Assembly (NCBI RefSeq): GCF_014705655.1
Contig: NZ_JACXIY010000001.1
Span: 124,001-188,000 of the forward strand
Direction of reading: 5' to 3'
Length of the DNA: 64,000 nt
Source: Paenibacillus arenilitoris
Lineage (GTDB): Bacteria > Bacillota > Bacilli > Paenibacillales > Paenibacillaceae
Under the pieces are notes generated by a model. It was not told the origin of the DNA and made no database searches. It saw only the letters and a list, made by a program, of their open reading frames with translations. Below are positions 50,366-59,840 of this stretch, piece by piece. How positions within the stretch are numbered: the stretch's first letter is position 1; the number at the start of each line of letters is the position of its first letter. Position numbers and translations under genes: made by a program.

Positions 50366-53314
50366 ATGAATATGTATACGTCTTGCAGCCGGAGGGGAGA
50401 AGCGTTGAACATTAGAAAAAAACGATTGGCCATTATCCTGTTGGTGCTTGCCGTAGGCGCGGCGTCGATATGGGCGTTCTATCCGACAAGCGCGACAGTC
50501 GGCGGCGGCGAGGTTCAGGCGATGGCCGACTTCGCAGCGATTACCGATTCGGCCGGGGAGGAAGGCTACGATTCGTATGTGAACCAATATGCCGATGCAA
50601 AAAGGCCGGATGAGGTCATCCGAATCGAGGGCGAGCATTACGCCGAGGCTGTCGGCGGCGGCTTCGAGATCGCCGATCGGCTGTTCGGTCTTGAAGGAGC
50701 CTCCGTTATAACGCCCGAGACGGGAACCATTGCCTGGGACGTGCCGATTCAAGACGCGGGCCTGTACAACGTCCGGATTCATTATTATCCGCTCGAAGGC
50801 AAAAGCTCCGCCATTGAAAGACAATTCGAGATTAACGGCGAGGTCCCGTTCAAAGGGGCCGACATTCTTTTGTTCGACCGCATATGGGGCAATAAGCTTA
50901 AGGAGCTTCAACGAGACGACAGAGGCAACGATCTTCGTCCGAGACAAGTAGAGAAACCCGCATGGCAGACGGCATCCTTTATTGACCGTTACGGTTATTA
51001 CGACGAGCCTTATTCTTTCTACTTCGATAACGGAACGCAGCGGCTTTCCTTGACGGCGCTCAGGGAGCCGATGGCCATCGATTACATCGAGCTGTATCAG
51101 CAGGAAGAACCGAAAAGCTATGAACAACTGAAGAGCGAGTATACGGACGGCGGCAACAAGCCTGCGGCGGATCGATATGTGCTGATCCAGGCGGAGGACG
51201 CGGTGTACAAGTCTTCTCCGACCTTATCGCCGGTATCCGACAGGTCCTCTCCGACCGTCATTCCATATGACGTCTCCAAAATCCGGATCAATTCCATCGG
51301 GGGGCTGAACTGGAAGCTGCCCGGCCAATGGATCGAATGGGAGTTCGAGGCTCCCGAGGACGGCTTGTACCAAATCGCGTTCAAGGAAAAGCAGAACCAG
51401 CTGCGGGGCGTCTACGCGACGCGCAGCCTCATGATCGACGGCGAATATCCGTTCCAGGAAATGAAGCGGATCCGCTTCAACTTCCAACGCGATTGGCAGA
51501 TGAACGTGCTTGGCGGGGAAGAGCCTTATTTGTTCCGCCTGACCAAAGGAAAGCACCGCATTCGCATGACCGTGTCGCTTGGCGAGATCGCGCCTCTGCT
51601 GCGGACGATCGAATCCAGCGTGCTTCAGCTTAACGAGATGTACAGGAAGATCCTTATGATTACGTCGAATACGCCCGATCCGTACCGCGATTATCAGCTG
51701 GAGAAGCGGATCCCCGATATGGTAACGGTGTTCGAGGAGCAAGCGGAGACGATTCAAAGCGTCGCGGATTATTTGGAGAAGGCAACCGGGGAGAAAAGCG
51801 ACAAGGTCGCCGTCCTGCATTCGATGGCGCATCAGCTGAAGGACATGGCGAAGTATCCCGAGACGGTAGCGAAGCGGCTCAATTCGTTCAAGATCAACGT
51901 CGGCGGACTGGGCACCTGGATTTTGACGGTACGGGAGCAGCCCCTGTCGCTCGATTACCTCGTCATCTCGTCGCCGGGCTACGATCTGCCGAGAGCGGAG
52001 GCCACCTTCGCGGAAGAAGCGAAGCATGAGCTTGGCGCGTACGTCGCTTCCTACACGGAGGATTACGACAGTATCGGCAATACGTCGGAGAGCAGCCGCT
52101 CCATCGACGTATGGGTGACGACGGGACGCGATCAGGCGCAAGTGCTGAAGGCGCTGATCGACGATTCGTTCACGCCGGAGACGGACATCTCCGTCCGGCT
52201 GCGCCTCGTTCCCGGCAATATTTTGCTGCCCGCCACGCTGGCGGATGAAGGCCCCGACGTTGCCATGCAGATCGGCGAGGACATTCCCGTCAACTACGCG
52301 ATGAGGGGGGCGGCCGCGGACCTGACGCAATTCGCCGATTACGACGAGGTGGCGGCAAGGTTCCGCGAGAGCGGCCTTGCGCCTTACAAGTACGATGACG
52401 GGGTCTATGCGCTTCCCGAGCAGCAGATGTTCCCGATGCTGTTCTACCGCAAAGACATTTTGGAGGAGCTGAATCTGAAGCCTCCGAGGACGTGGCAGGA
52501 TGTTTACAATATGATCTCGGTGCTTCAGAAGCATAACATGGAGTTTTATTTGCCTCTTGAAGCGACGAACGCCGTTCCGAACGCAACCCTCGTGCCGAAC
52601 GCGGCGTTCTCGATGCTGCTGTATCAGAACGGGGGCGAGTTTTACCGGGAAGACGGCAAACGGAGCGCGCTCGATTCCGACATTTCGATGGACGCCTTCA
52701 AGAGATGGACGCAGTTCTACACCAGCTACAAATTCCCGAAGCAGGCGGACTTCCCGAACCGGTTCCGGACGGGCGAGATGCCGATCGGCATCGCGGATTA
52801 TACGACGTATAACATGCTGACGGTTATGGCGCCGGAAATTAAAGGGCTGTGGGATTTCACGATCGTGCCGGGCACGGAGCTGGCGGACGGGTCGACCAAT
52901 CATGAAGTCGCCAGTCACACGACCGCGGTCATGATGCTCGACAACGCCGAAGACAAAGCGTCCGCCTGGGCATTTATGAAATGGTGGACCGACAAGGACA
53001 CCCAAATCGCTTACGGCCGGGAGATGGAAGGGCTGATGGGCGAAGCCGCGCGTTACCCGACGGCTAACATCGAAGCGCTCGAAGAGCTGCCTTGGCCGGT
53101 CAAGGATTACAACAATCTGGAGAACCAGTGGAAGTGGGTCAGAGGCATTCCGCAAGTGCCGGGCGGCTATTTCACGGGCAGGCATCTGGACAACGCCTTC
53201 CGCAAGGTCGTCAACGCGAACGAGAATCCGCGGGAAGCGTTCTCGGACTATATTCTCTATATGAACGACGAGATCGAGATCAAGCGGAAGGAATTTAATT
53301 TACCGTACGAGTAA
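50366..53314 (+). CDS. Giant membrane-anchored solute-binding protein with N-terminal carbohydrate-binding-like domains
   Basis: The 982-residue protein is about twice the size of a normal binding protein. ATG 50366 and TTG 50405 (after GGAGGGGAG) are both credible starts. A single membrane helix without a lipobox cysteine (LAIILLVLAVGAASIWAFY) anchors it. Two galactose-binding-fold segments follow (about 85-250, IRIEGEHYAEAVGGGFE, and 270-420, VLIQAEDAVYKSSPT), both with the E-AE/AED start seen in CBM6/35-type modules; then a helical segment (about 420-500), another beta domain and a C-terminal solute-binding domain (about 570-980, GVYALPEQQMFPMLFYRKDIL). It precedes a permease pair. Fusion of carbohydrate-binding modules to a transport receptor is unusual; function is inferred. 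Confidence 0.8.
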   Translation: MNMYTSCSRRGEALNIRKKRLAIILLVLAVGAASIWAFYPTSATVGGGEVQAMADFAAITDSAGEEGYDSYVNQYADAKRPDEVIRIEGEHYAEAVGGGFEIADRLFGLEGASVITPETGTIAWDVPIQDAGLYNVRIHYYPLEGKSSAIERQFEINGEVPFKGADILLFDRIWGNKLKELQRDDRGNDLRPRQVEKPAWQTASFIDRYGYYDEPYSFYFDNGTQRLSLTALREPMAIDYIELYQQEEPKSYEQLKSEYTDGGNKPAADRYVLIQAEDAVYKSSPTLSPVSDRSSPTVIPYDVSKIRINSIGGLNWKLPGQWIEWEFEAPEDGLYQIAFKEKQNQLRGVYATRSLMIDGEYPFQEMKRIRFNFQRDWQMNVLGGEEPYLFRLTKGKHRIRMTVSLGEIAPLLRTIESSVLQLNEMYRKILMITSNTPDPYRDYQLEKRIPDMVTVFEEQAETIQSVADYLEKATGEKSDKVAVLHSMAHQLKDMAKYPETVAKRLNSFKINVGGLGTWILTVREQPLSLDYLVISSPGYDLPRAEATFAEEAKHELGAYVASYTEDYDSIGNTSESSRSIDVWVTTGRDQAQVLKALIDDSFTPETDISVRLRLVPGNILLPATLADEGPDVAMQIGEDIPVNYAMRGAAADLTQFADYDEVAARFRESGLAPYKYDDGVYALPEQQMFPMLFYRKDILEELNLKPPRTWQDVYNMISVLQKHNMEFYLPLEATNAVPNATLVPNAAFSMLLYQNGGEFYREDGKRSALDSDISMDAFKRWTQFYTSYKFPKQADFPNRFRTGEMPIGIADYTTYNMLTVMAPEIKGLWDFTIVPGTELADGSTNHEVASHTTAVMMLDNAEDKASAWAFMKWWTDKDTQIAYGREMEGLMGEAARYPTANIEALEELPWPVKDYNNLENQWKWVRGIPQVPGGYFTGRHLDNAFRKVVNANENPREAFSDYILYMNDEIEIKRKEFNLPYE

Positions 53315-53329
53315 GGGGGTGGGAAGAAG

Positions 53330-54286
53330 GTGCAAACGGAGACGAACGCAAATCCCGCGAAGGACGCCATTCGTCCGATGCGGCAATCCAGGCTCGCCCG
53401 CATCGGCAAAGAATTAAACCGCAGCAAGCATTATTACTTGCTGATGAGTCCTTATATGATCATCTTTTTCCTGTTCACCGTCATACCGGTCGCGCTGTCG
53501 CTCGGCCTCAGCTTCTTCTATTTCAACATGCTCGAGTTCCCGCGTTTCGTAGGCTGGCAAAACTATTCGCGGCTGTTTTTGAACGACGATATTTTCATGA
53601 TCGCCTTGAAGAATACGCTGATGTTCGCGGTCATTACAGGACCGATCAGTTATTTCGCCTGTTTCGTATTTGCGTGGATCATCAATGAGCTCTCGCCCAA
53701 AGCGCGGGCCTTTATGACGCTTATATTCTACGCGCCTTCCATTTCGGGCAACGTGTTCTTCATCTGGCTCATCTTTTTTTCGGGAGACAGCTACGGCTAC
53801 TTGAACGGCTTCCTGATGAAGACCGGCTTCCTCCTGGAGCCGATTCAATGGCTGCTTGACGAGAAGTACATTCTCCCGATCGTCATGATCGTTCAGCTCT
53901 GGCTCAGTCTCGGCACCAGCTTCCTGGCGTTCATCGCGGGCTTGCAGACGATCGACAAAACGTTAATTGAAGCCGGCGCGGTGGACGGCATCAAAAACCG
54001 CTGGCAGGAGCTGTGGTTCATTACGCTGCCGTCCATGAGGCCGCAGCTGATGTTCGGGGCCGTCATGCAGATTACGGCATCGTTCGCGGTAGCGGACATC
54101 TCGATTGCGCTGGCCGGCTTCCCGAGCGTTAACTATGCGGCGCATACGGTCGTGACGCATCTGATGGACTTCGGCACGATCCGGTTCGAGATGGGGTACG
54201 CTTCCGCAATCGCGACGGTGCTGTTCTTCCTCATGATCGGCTCGAACAAGCTGACGCAGAAGGTGCTTAGAAAGGTAGGCGAATAA
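53330..54286 (+). CDS. Sugar ABC transporter permease (MalF/UgpA type)
   Basis: GTG 53330 follows AAGGGGGTGGGAAGAAG. The 318-residue protein has an extra basic N-terminal segment (about 1-35), six membrane helices and the EAA loop LIEAGAVDGIKNRWQEL, slightly degenerate (Gly for the second Ala). First subunit of the channel for the giant binding protein upstream. Confidence 0.88.
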   Translation: MQTETNANPAKDAIRPMRQSRLARIGKELNRSKHYYLLMSPYMIIFFLFTVIPVALSLGLSFFYFNMLEFPRFVGWQNYSRLFLNDDIFMIALKNTLMFAVITGPISYFACFVFAWIINELSPKARAFMTLIFYAPSISGNVFFIWLIFFSGDSYGYLNGFLMKTGFLLEPIQWLLDEKYILPIVMIVQLWLSLGTSFLAFIAGLQTIDKTLIEAGAVDGIKNRWQELWFITLPSMRPQLMFGAVMQITASFAVADISIALAGFPSVNYAAHTVVTHLMDFGTIRFEMGYASAIATVLFFLMIGSNKLTQKVLRKVGE

Positions 54287-54288
54287 TC

Positions 54289-55164
54289 GTGGTATTCAAA
54301 ATGATGGCTGCCTTCCGGACGCCGAGAAAGCTCAACCGTTCCTTCGCCGTCAGCCTCATGCTGTTCGCGCTGCTTGCCCTATTCGGCGCTTTCATGGCAT
54401 TGCCGCTCATTTACGCGGTCAATAACGCGTTCAAGCCGCTCGACGAGCTGTTTATTTTCCCGCCGCGATTTCTCGTGGTCAATCCGACCTTGGAAAACTT
54501 CTACGATCTGTTCGCCCTGATGGGTAATTCCTGGGTGCCGCTGTCGCGTTACATCGCCAACACGCTCCTCATCACGATCGTCGGAACGGCGGGGCATATT
54601 TTATTGGCGTCGGCTGCAGCGTATCCGCTGGCGAAATACCGGTTCTACGGATCGTCGGCGCTGTTCTCCATCGTCGTGCTGTCCTTGATGTTCTCGCCGC
54701 ATGTCACCGCTATCCCGAACTATATGGTCATGTCGTGGCTCGGCTGGATCAATACGCATGCGTCCATCATTATCCCGTCGCTGGCTTTCCCGCTCGGATT
54801 GTTCTTGATGAAGCAATTCATGGAGCAAATTCCCGACGCGCTTCTGGAGGCGGCGAAGATCGACGGAGCGAGCGAGTACCGCATCTATTGGAGCATCGTC
54901 ATGCCGAACGTCAAGCCGGCGTGGCTGACGCTCATGATTCTGCAGTTTCCGATGCTGTGGGGATCGGATGGCGGGAGCTTTATTTACAGCGAGAACCTGA
55001 AGACGCTCCATTACGCGCTGGGACAAATTACGCTCGGGGGCATCGCCAGGGCCGGCGTCGGCGCGGCGGTTGCGCTCATTCTGATGATCGTTCCGATCAC
55101 GCTCTTCGTGATCTCCCAGAGCAGCGTCATGCAGACGATGGCGACTTCAGGGATGAAGGACTAG
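54289..55164 (+). CDS. Carbohydrate ABC transporter permease (MalG/YtcP type)
   Basis: GTG 54289 begins two bases after the partner permease. The 291-residue protein has six membrane helices and the EAA loop LLEAAKIDGASEYRIY (about residues 183-198). The tail (MQTMATSGMKD) matches YtcP-like permeases. Second subunit of the channel. Confidence 0.9.
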   Translation: MVFKMMAAFRTPRKLNRSFAVSLMLFALLALFGAFMALPLIYAVNNAFKPLDELFIFPPRFLVVNPTLENFYDLFALMGNSWVPLSRYIANTLLITIVGTAGHILLASAAAYPLAKYRFYGSSALFSIVVLSLMFSPHVTAIPNYMVMSWLGWINTHASIIIPSLAFPLGLFLMKQFMEQIPDALLEAAKIDGASEYRIYWSIVMPNVKPAWLTLMILQFPMLWGSDGGSFIYSENLKTLHYALGQITLGGIARAGVGAAVALILMIVPITLFVISQSSVMQTMATSGMKD

Positions 55165-55180
55165 AAGGGAGCCGTGCACG

Positions 55181-56644
55181 ATGTTGAAGAGCTTGTCTAA
55201 CGGAAAAACGCTGCTCCTGCTCGCGATCTGCTGCCTGCTCGGCGCAGCGCTTGGCGGCGAGGCAGCCTATGCCGAGGGGGAAGGAGCTTCCTATAACTAC
55301 TCGTTCTGGGGGACGACCGTCACGTCGCCCGCAGCCTACCAAGCGACGGATTTGTACAACGGCTCCGATCTGGGCGTGGGCGCATTCAAGGAACCAAGCG
55401 ATCTGCATGTGACGGCGGATAACCGCATTTACGTGCTGGATTCGGGCAACAACCGGATCGTCATCCTGGATGAGCGGTTCAAGCCGGTCAAGGTCATCGA
55501 TTCCTTCGTTCGGGACGGGCAAGCGGATACGTTCGCGAATCCGCAGGGACTGTTCGTCACGGATCGGAATGAGGTGATCGTTGCCGATACGGGGCATAAC
55601 CGGGTCGTTCATCTCGATTCGGAGTTCAATTGGGTGAAGACGATCGAGGCTCCGGAGTCCGATCTGCTGCAAGCGAACTTCAAGTTCCAGCCTGTTCGCG
55701 TCGTAATGGATAAAGCCCGGCGGACTTACGTCATGGCGACCGGCGTATTCGACGGGTTCATGGAATTTAACGCGGAAGGAGCGTTCACCTCTTTCATCGG
55801 CGCGAACCGCGTCTATATCGATCCCGTCGAATATTTCTGGAAGCGGATTTCGACGCAAGCCCAGCGAAGCCAGATGGTGATGTTCACCCCGACGGAGTTC
55901 ACGAACCTCGACATCGACGGAGAAGGCTTCATCTACGCGACGAACGGGGATCAATGGGGCGACAATATCAAGAAGCTGAACGCGCAGGGCAACGATATTT
56001 TGCGCCGTACCGGATACTTCAGTCCGCAAGGGGACATCCGGTATACAATCGAGACCGGTCCATCCAGACTGATCGATATCGATATCGGGGACAGCGAAAT
56101 TTATTCCGTGCTCGATTCGAAGCGGGGCCGAATCTTCACGTACAACGGCGACGGCCACTTCATGTACGTGTTCGGCGGACTCGGCAACCTGCTTGGCGAG
56201 TTCAAGACGCCGACAGCCATCGAGCGAATGGGCGAAGACTTTGTCGTGCTGGACAAAGCGCTCGGCGAAATGACGGTATTCCGGACGACGGCATACGGCC
56301 GAACGCTCAACGAAGCCGTTCGCAGCTATTACCGCGGCGACGAGCAGAAAGCTTACGAATTGTTCAACGAAACGATTAACATGAACGCGAATCTGGAGTT
56401 CGCTTATGCCGGTATCGGCAAGGCGCTGCTGCGTCAAGGCAATTACGAGGAAGCGATGAAGCATTTCAAGCGAAGCATGGATCAGGCCAATTATTCGAAG
56501 GCCTATCTGCTCCACCGCAAGGAAGTGCTGAGGCGCTATTTCGGAGCGATCATGACCGCGATCGTCGCGGCTGCGGCGATCTCGCTGGCGGCTGTCGCCT
56601 ACCGGAAATCGGCGAGGAGAAAAAGGGGTGTGACCTTTGAATAA
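55181..56644 (+). CDS. Secreted NHL-repeat beta-propeller protein with TPR and C-terminal membrane helix
   Basis: A 487-residue protein: signal peptide (about 1-31, LLLLAICCLLGAALGGEAAYA), a six-bladed NHL-type propeller (blades such as PSDLHVTADNRIYVLDSGNN and PQGLFVTDRNEVIVADTGHN, residues about 65-380), two TPR-like helical repeats (YYRGDEQKAYELFNET, FAYAGIGKALLRQGNYEEA) and a membrane helix near 460-478 with a positively charged C-terminus. It would sit outside, anchored at the C-terminus. NHL propellers bind sugars or proteins; here it may be a scaffold or sensor of the transport complex. Function unproven. Confidence 0.82.
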   Translation: MLKSLSNGKTLLLLAICCLLGAALGGEAAYAEGEGASYNYSFWGTTVTSPAAYQATDLYNGSDLGVGAFKEPSDLHVTADNRIYVLDSGNNRIVILDERFKPVKVIDSFVRDGQADTFANPQGLFVTDRNEVIVADTGHNRVVHLDSEFNWVKTIEAPESDLLQANFKFQPVRVVMDKARRTYVMATGVFDGFMEFNAEGAFTSFIGANRVYIDPVEYFWKRISTQAQRSQMVMFTPTEFTNLDIDGEGFIYATNGDQWGDNIKKLNAQGNDILRRTGYFSPQGDIRYTIETGPSRLIDIDIGDSEIYSVLDSKRGRIFTYNGDGHFMYVFGGLGNLLGEFKTPTAIERMGEDFVVLDKALGEMTVFRTTAYGRTLNEAVRSYYRGDEQKAYELFNETINMNANLEFAYAGIGKALLRQGNYEEAMKHFKRSMDQANYSKAYLLHRKEVLRRYFGAIMTAIVAAAAISLAAVAYRKSARRKRGVTFE

Positions 56645-57263
56645 AGAGCTCGTGAAATTCCCGTTCCACCTCATCGTTCATCCGTTCAACGGCTATTGGG
56701 ATTTGAAATACGACCGCGGCCGGAAATTCAATCTGATCGTCTCCTGGATCGTATTGTTCCTGCTGGCGGTCACGAATATTTTAGGCGCGCAGTACAGCGG
56801 GTTTCTGGTGAATCTGTACAATCCGAACGAGATGAACAGCCTTCTGGAGGTCGTGTATGTCGTCGTGCCGGTGCTTTTCTGGTGCGTCGCCAACTGGTCG
56901 CTGACTACGCTTATGGACGGGGAAGGGAAGTTCGTTGAAATTTTCACGTCGACATGCTACGCCTTGATCCCGATCGTCGTCATTAACTTACCTTGGATTT
57001 GGCTCAGCAACGTCATTTCGCTTCAGGAAACGTCGTTTTATTACTTCTCGAACGCCGTCGCCGTCCTGTGGTTCCTGTTCCTGCTCTTCGTGGGCAACAT
57101 GACGGTGCATCAGTTCACGGCGGGGAAGACGCTCGGCATTATGGCGCTCACCGTCGTCGCGATGGGCTTTATGGCGTTTATCGGATTGTTGTTCTTCAGT
57201 CTGGTGCAGCAAATCATCGCCTTCATATCCGTCATCTATCAAGAGCTGGCTATGAGGAGCTAG
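56637..57263 (+). CDS. YIP1-family membrane protein
   Basis: TTG 56637 overlaps the previous stop and has AAAGGGGTG upstream. The 208-residue protein has five membrane segments in the Yip1 pattern, with the typical start FPFHLIVHPFNGYWDLKYD (the F-x-x-HP-x-x-G-Y/F-W signature of bacterial Yip1 proteins). Translational coupling with the NHL protein suggests a common complex in the membrane. Confidence 0.85.
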   Translation: MNKELVKFPFHLIVHPFNGYWDLKYDRGRKFNLIVSWIVLFLLAVTNILGAQYSGFLVNLYNPNEMNSLLEVVYVVVPVLFWCVANWSLTTLMDGEGKFVEIFTSTCYALIPIVVINLPWIWLSNVISLQETSFYYFSNAVAVLWFLFLLFVGNMTVHQFTAGKTLGIMALTVVAMGFMAFIGLLFFSLVQQIIAFISVIYQELAMRS

Positions 57264-57278
57264 GAAGGAGGGGGAGAG

Positions 57279-59840
57279 ATGACCATCAACGCAAGAAACA
57301 TGCTGCTTGGCTCTTGCCTGCTGCTCGGGCTGCTCGCGGCCGGCTGCTCGGACGCCTCGGATTCCGCGAATCCGGCCGGCGCCGGCGAGCCTGCGATTGC
57401 GGCTTTCGAACAGGGCAAGCCGCTTGCCGCCGCCTTCACGGATTCTCGGGCCGCCGGCATGAAGGGCGTAGCCGAGAACGACTCGCTGCGGCTGCTCGCG
57501 GACGATCAGACGGGAGCGGTCGCCGTCGTTCATAAAGCAAGCGGAAAGATCTGGCACAGCAATCCGACCGACCGCGACACCGACTCCCTGGCAGCCGGCG
57601 TTAACAAAAGCGAGTTGTCCGCCCAGCTCAAGCTTCACTATTATAATTCGTTCGGCCAGCTTAACGCGGTCAATTCCTACACCGATGCCGTTATGCACAA
57701 GCAGATCGGCTTCGAGTCCATTCCAGGCGGGGTGAGGGTGAACTACCAATTCGGGACGAACGCCAAGACGGCGGAGGATATGCCGCAGAAGATGAGCGCC
57801 GCCCGCTTCGAAGCGCTGCTCGGCAAGCTGGACAAAACGGGGCAGCGGGCATTGATGCTCGTCTATACGGAAGAGAAGGAAAGCGGCGCGTTCGTCCGCA
57901 ACGACGGAGCGCTCAAAGGCCTTCAGCTGGAGCGCGCGCTCAAAGCGTTCGAAGACGCCGGCTATACGGAAGACGAGCTGAATATCGACATCGCGGAGAA
58001 CAATCTGAATCAGACGAAGCCGGAGCCGCGATTGTTCTTCGCGTCGATCGAATATACGCTCGACGGAGACAGCCTTGTGGCCAGATTGCCCGTGGAGAGC
58101 ATCCGGTATCCGGAGGAATACCCCGTGAACGCGGTATCGCTGCTTAGCTACTTCGGAGCGGGAGGGGCGGAGGAAGAAGGCTCGATCTTCGTGCCGGACG
58201 GTTCGGGCGCGCTGATCCGCTTCAATAACGGCAAAACCCAATACCCGGCTTACCAGCAGCCGGTCTACGGGTCGGACAAAACGATGGATCGGACGGAAGA
58301 CGCCGTATTGACGCAAGAGATTCGGCTCCCTGTATTCGGTATTCTGAAGGAGGGAGGCGCGGTTCTCGGCATCATTGAACAAGGAGCGCCGGCCGCGACG
58401 GTGAACGCCGATATAAGCGGCAAGATCAACAGCTACAATTACGTCTATCCCAGCTTTACCGTACTGAACAAAGCCGACATGAGCCTGAACGCGAATGACC
58501 AGCAGCGCTCGATTCCGGCATTCCAGAAGAAGCCGATGTCGACCGATTTCTCGGTCCGCTACGCTTTTCTGGGAGGCGAACAAGCCTCTTATAAGGGCAT
58601 GGCCGACTATTATCGGCACTATTTGATTCAGACCGGCGGACTTCCAGAGCCTGCGCCAGCCGAGGAGAAATCGGCCAATATGCCGTTCTACCTGCAGCTG
58701 ATCGGCAGCATTTCCAAGCAGAAGCATTTCGCGGGCATCCCTTATCAGGCGCTGGAGCCTCTGACGACGTTCGAGCAGGCGAAGGATATACTCACGCAGC
58801 TGCAGCAGCTGGAAATCCGCGACATTAAGCTGAGATATTCAGGCTGGTTCAATGAAGGGCTTGACCACGAGGTGCCGGATAGCCTCTCGGTCGACAGAGC
58901 AATCGGAGGCAGCAAAGGGATGAAAGCGTTCGCCGCGTTCGCCGAGGAGCAGGACGTCTCGCTCTATCCGGATGTCGCCGTCCTGATGGCCAATTCCGGC
59001 TCCGGCTTTAATGAAGCGAAGGAAGCCGCCAGAACGCTGCGCGGAGATCCCGCCGCGATCTATCCGCTGGATTTGGCGCTTAACCGCCGCGACCGGAGCA
59101 AGAATCCGTCCTACATCGTCTCGCCTAAGACGGCAAGCGGTTATGTGGACAGCATGCTGGAGGATCTCGCCAAATTCCGGACGGGAGGCATCTCGCTGCG
59201 GGACCTTGCGGATCAGCTGAGCAGCGACTTCCGCAAGAACAAGCTGATCGACCGCGCGGAATCCGAGCGTCTGTCCGTGCAGTCTCTGGCCAAGATCAAG
59301 GAATCGGGCATGAGCGTGATGGCCGAGGGCGGAAACGCCTACGCGCTTCCGTTCCTGACGGACATTACGAATGCGCCGATGTCGAGCAGCAAATTCAAGA
59401 TCGAGGACGAAGAGATTCCGTTCTATCAAATGGTTGTGCGCGGGTATATCGATTACGCCGGCGAGCCGTATAATCTGTCCACGTACACCGACGTGAAGCC
59501 GTATATTCTGAAAAGTCTCGAATATGGATCGGGCGTCTATTTCGAATGGATTCACGAGCCGAACTATAAGGTCAAGGATACGGACGACAACGATCTGTAC
59601 GCCGTGAATTACGAGCTCTGGATCGATGAGGCGGCGGATATTTACCGCGAAGTGAACGCGATTCTGAAGAACGTCCGGCATGAGGCGATCACGGATCACG
59701 AGAAGCTGGACGACGGCGTATTCCGTACGGAATACGGGAACGGCATGTTCATTATCGTAAATTATAACCGTTCGGCCGTGACGGTTGACGGACGGACGAT
59801 CGAAGCCGAGAGCTATGCGACGGGTGGTGCGCAATCATGA
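57279..59840 (+). CDS. DUF5696-type lipoprotein, possible glycoside-hydrolase fold
   Basis: The 853-residue product has a lipobox (LLAAGC, Cys about 23) and belongs to the DUF5696 group, found next to permease pairs in Paenibacillaceae. The N-terminal part (about 50-350) is beta-rich and the C-terminal part (about 440-850) looks like a TIM-barrel region, with segments QLEIRDIKLRYSGWFNEG, DVSLYPDVAVL and GMSVMAEGGNAYALP arranged like barrel strands and acidic residues at their ends. A surface-attached enzyme that trims oligosaccharides before import is plausible, but no catalytic pair can be assigned. It overlaps the next permease gene by four bases. Confidence 0.8.
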   Translation: MTINARNMLLGSCLLLGLLAAGCSDASDSANPAGAGEPAIAAFEQGKPLAAAFTDSRAAGMKGVAENDSLRLLADDQTGAVAVVHKASGKIWHSNPTDRDTDSLAAGVNKSELSAQLKLHYYNSFGQLNAVNSYTDAVMHKQIGFESIPGGVRVNYQFGTNAKTAEDMPQKMSAARFEALLGKLDKTGQRALMLVYTEEKESGAFVRNDGALKGLQLERALKAFEDAGYTEDELNIDIAENNLNQTKPEPRLFFASIEYTLDGDSLVARLPVESIRYPEEYPVNAVSLLSYFGAGGAEEEGSIFVPDGSGALIRFNNGKTQYPAYQQPVYGSDKTMDRTEDAVLTQEIRLPVFGILKEGGAVLGIIEQGAPAATVNADISGKINSYNYVYPSFTVLNKADMSLNANDQQRSIPAFQKKPMSTDFSVRYAFLGGEQASYKGMADYYRHYLIQTGGLPEPAPAEEKSANMPFYLQLIGSISKQKHFAGIPYQALEPLTTFEQAKDILTQLQQLEIRDIKLRYSGWFNEGLDHEVPDSLSVDRAIGGSKGMKAFAAFAEEQDVSLYPDVAVLMANSGSGFNEAKEAARTLRGDPAAIYPLDLALNRRDRSKNPSYIVSPKTASGYVDSMLEDLAKFRTGGISLRDLADQLSSDFRKNKLIDRAESERLSVQSLAKIKESGMSVMAEGGNAYALPFLTDITNAPMSSSKFKIEDEEIPFYQMVVRGYIDYAGEPYNLSTYTDVKPYILKSLEYGSGVYFEWIHEPNYKVKDTDDNDLYAVNYELWIDEAADIYREVNAILKNVRHEAITDHEKLDDGVFRTEYGNGMFIIVNYNRSAVTVDGRTIEAESYATGGAQS

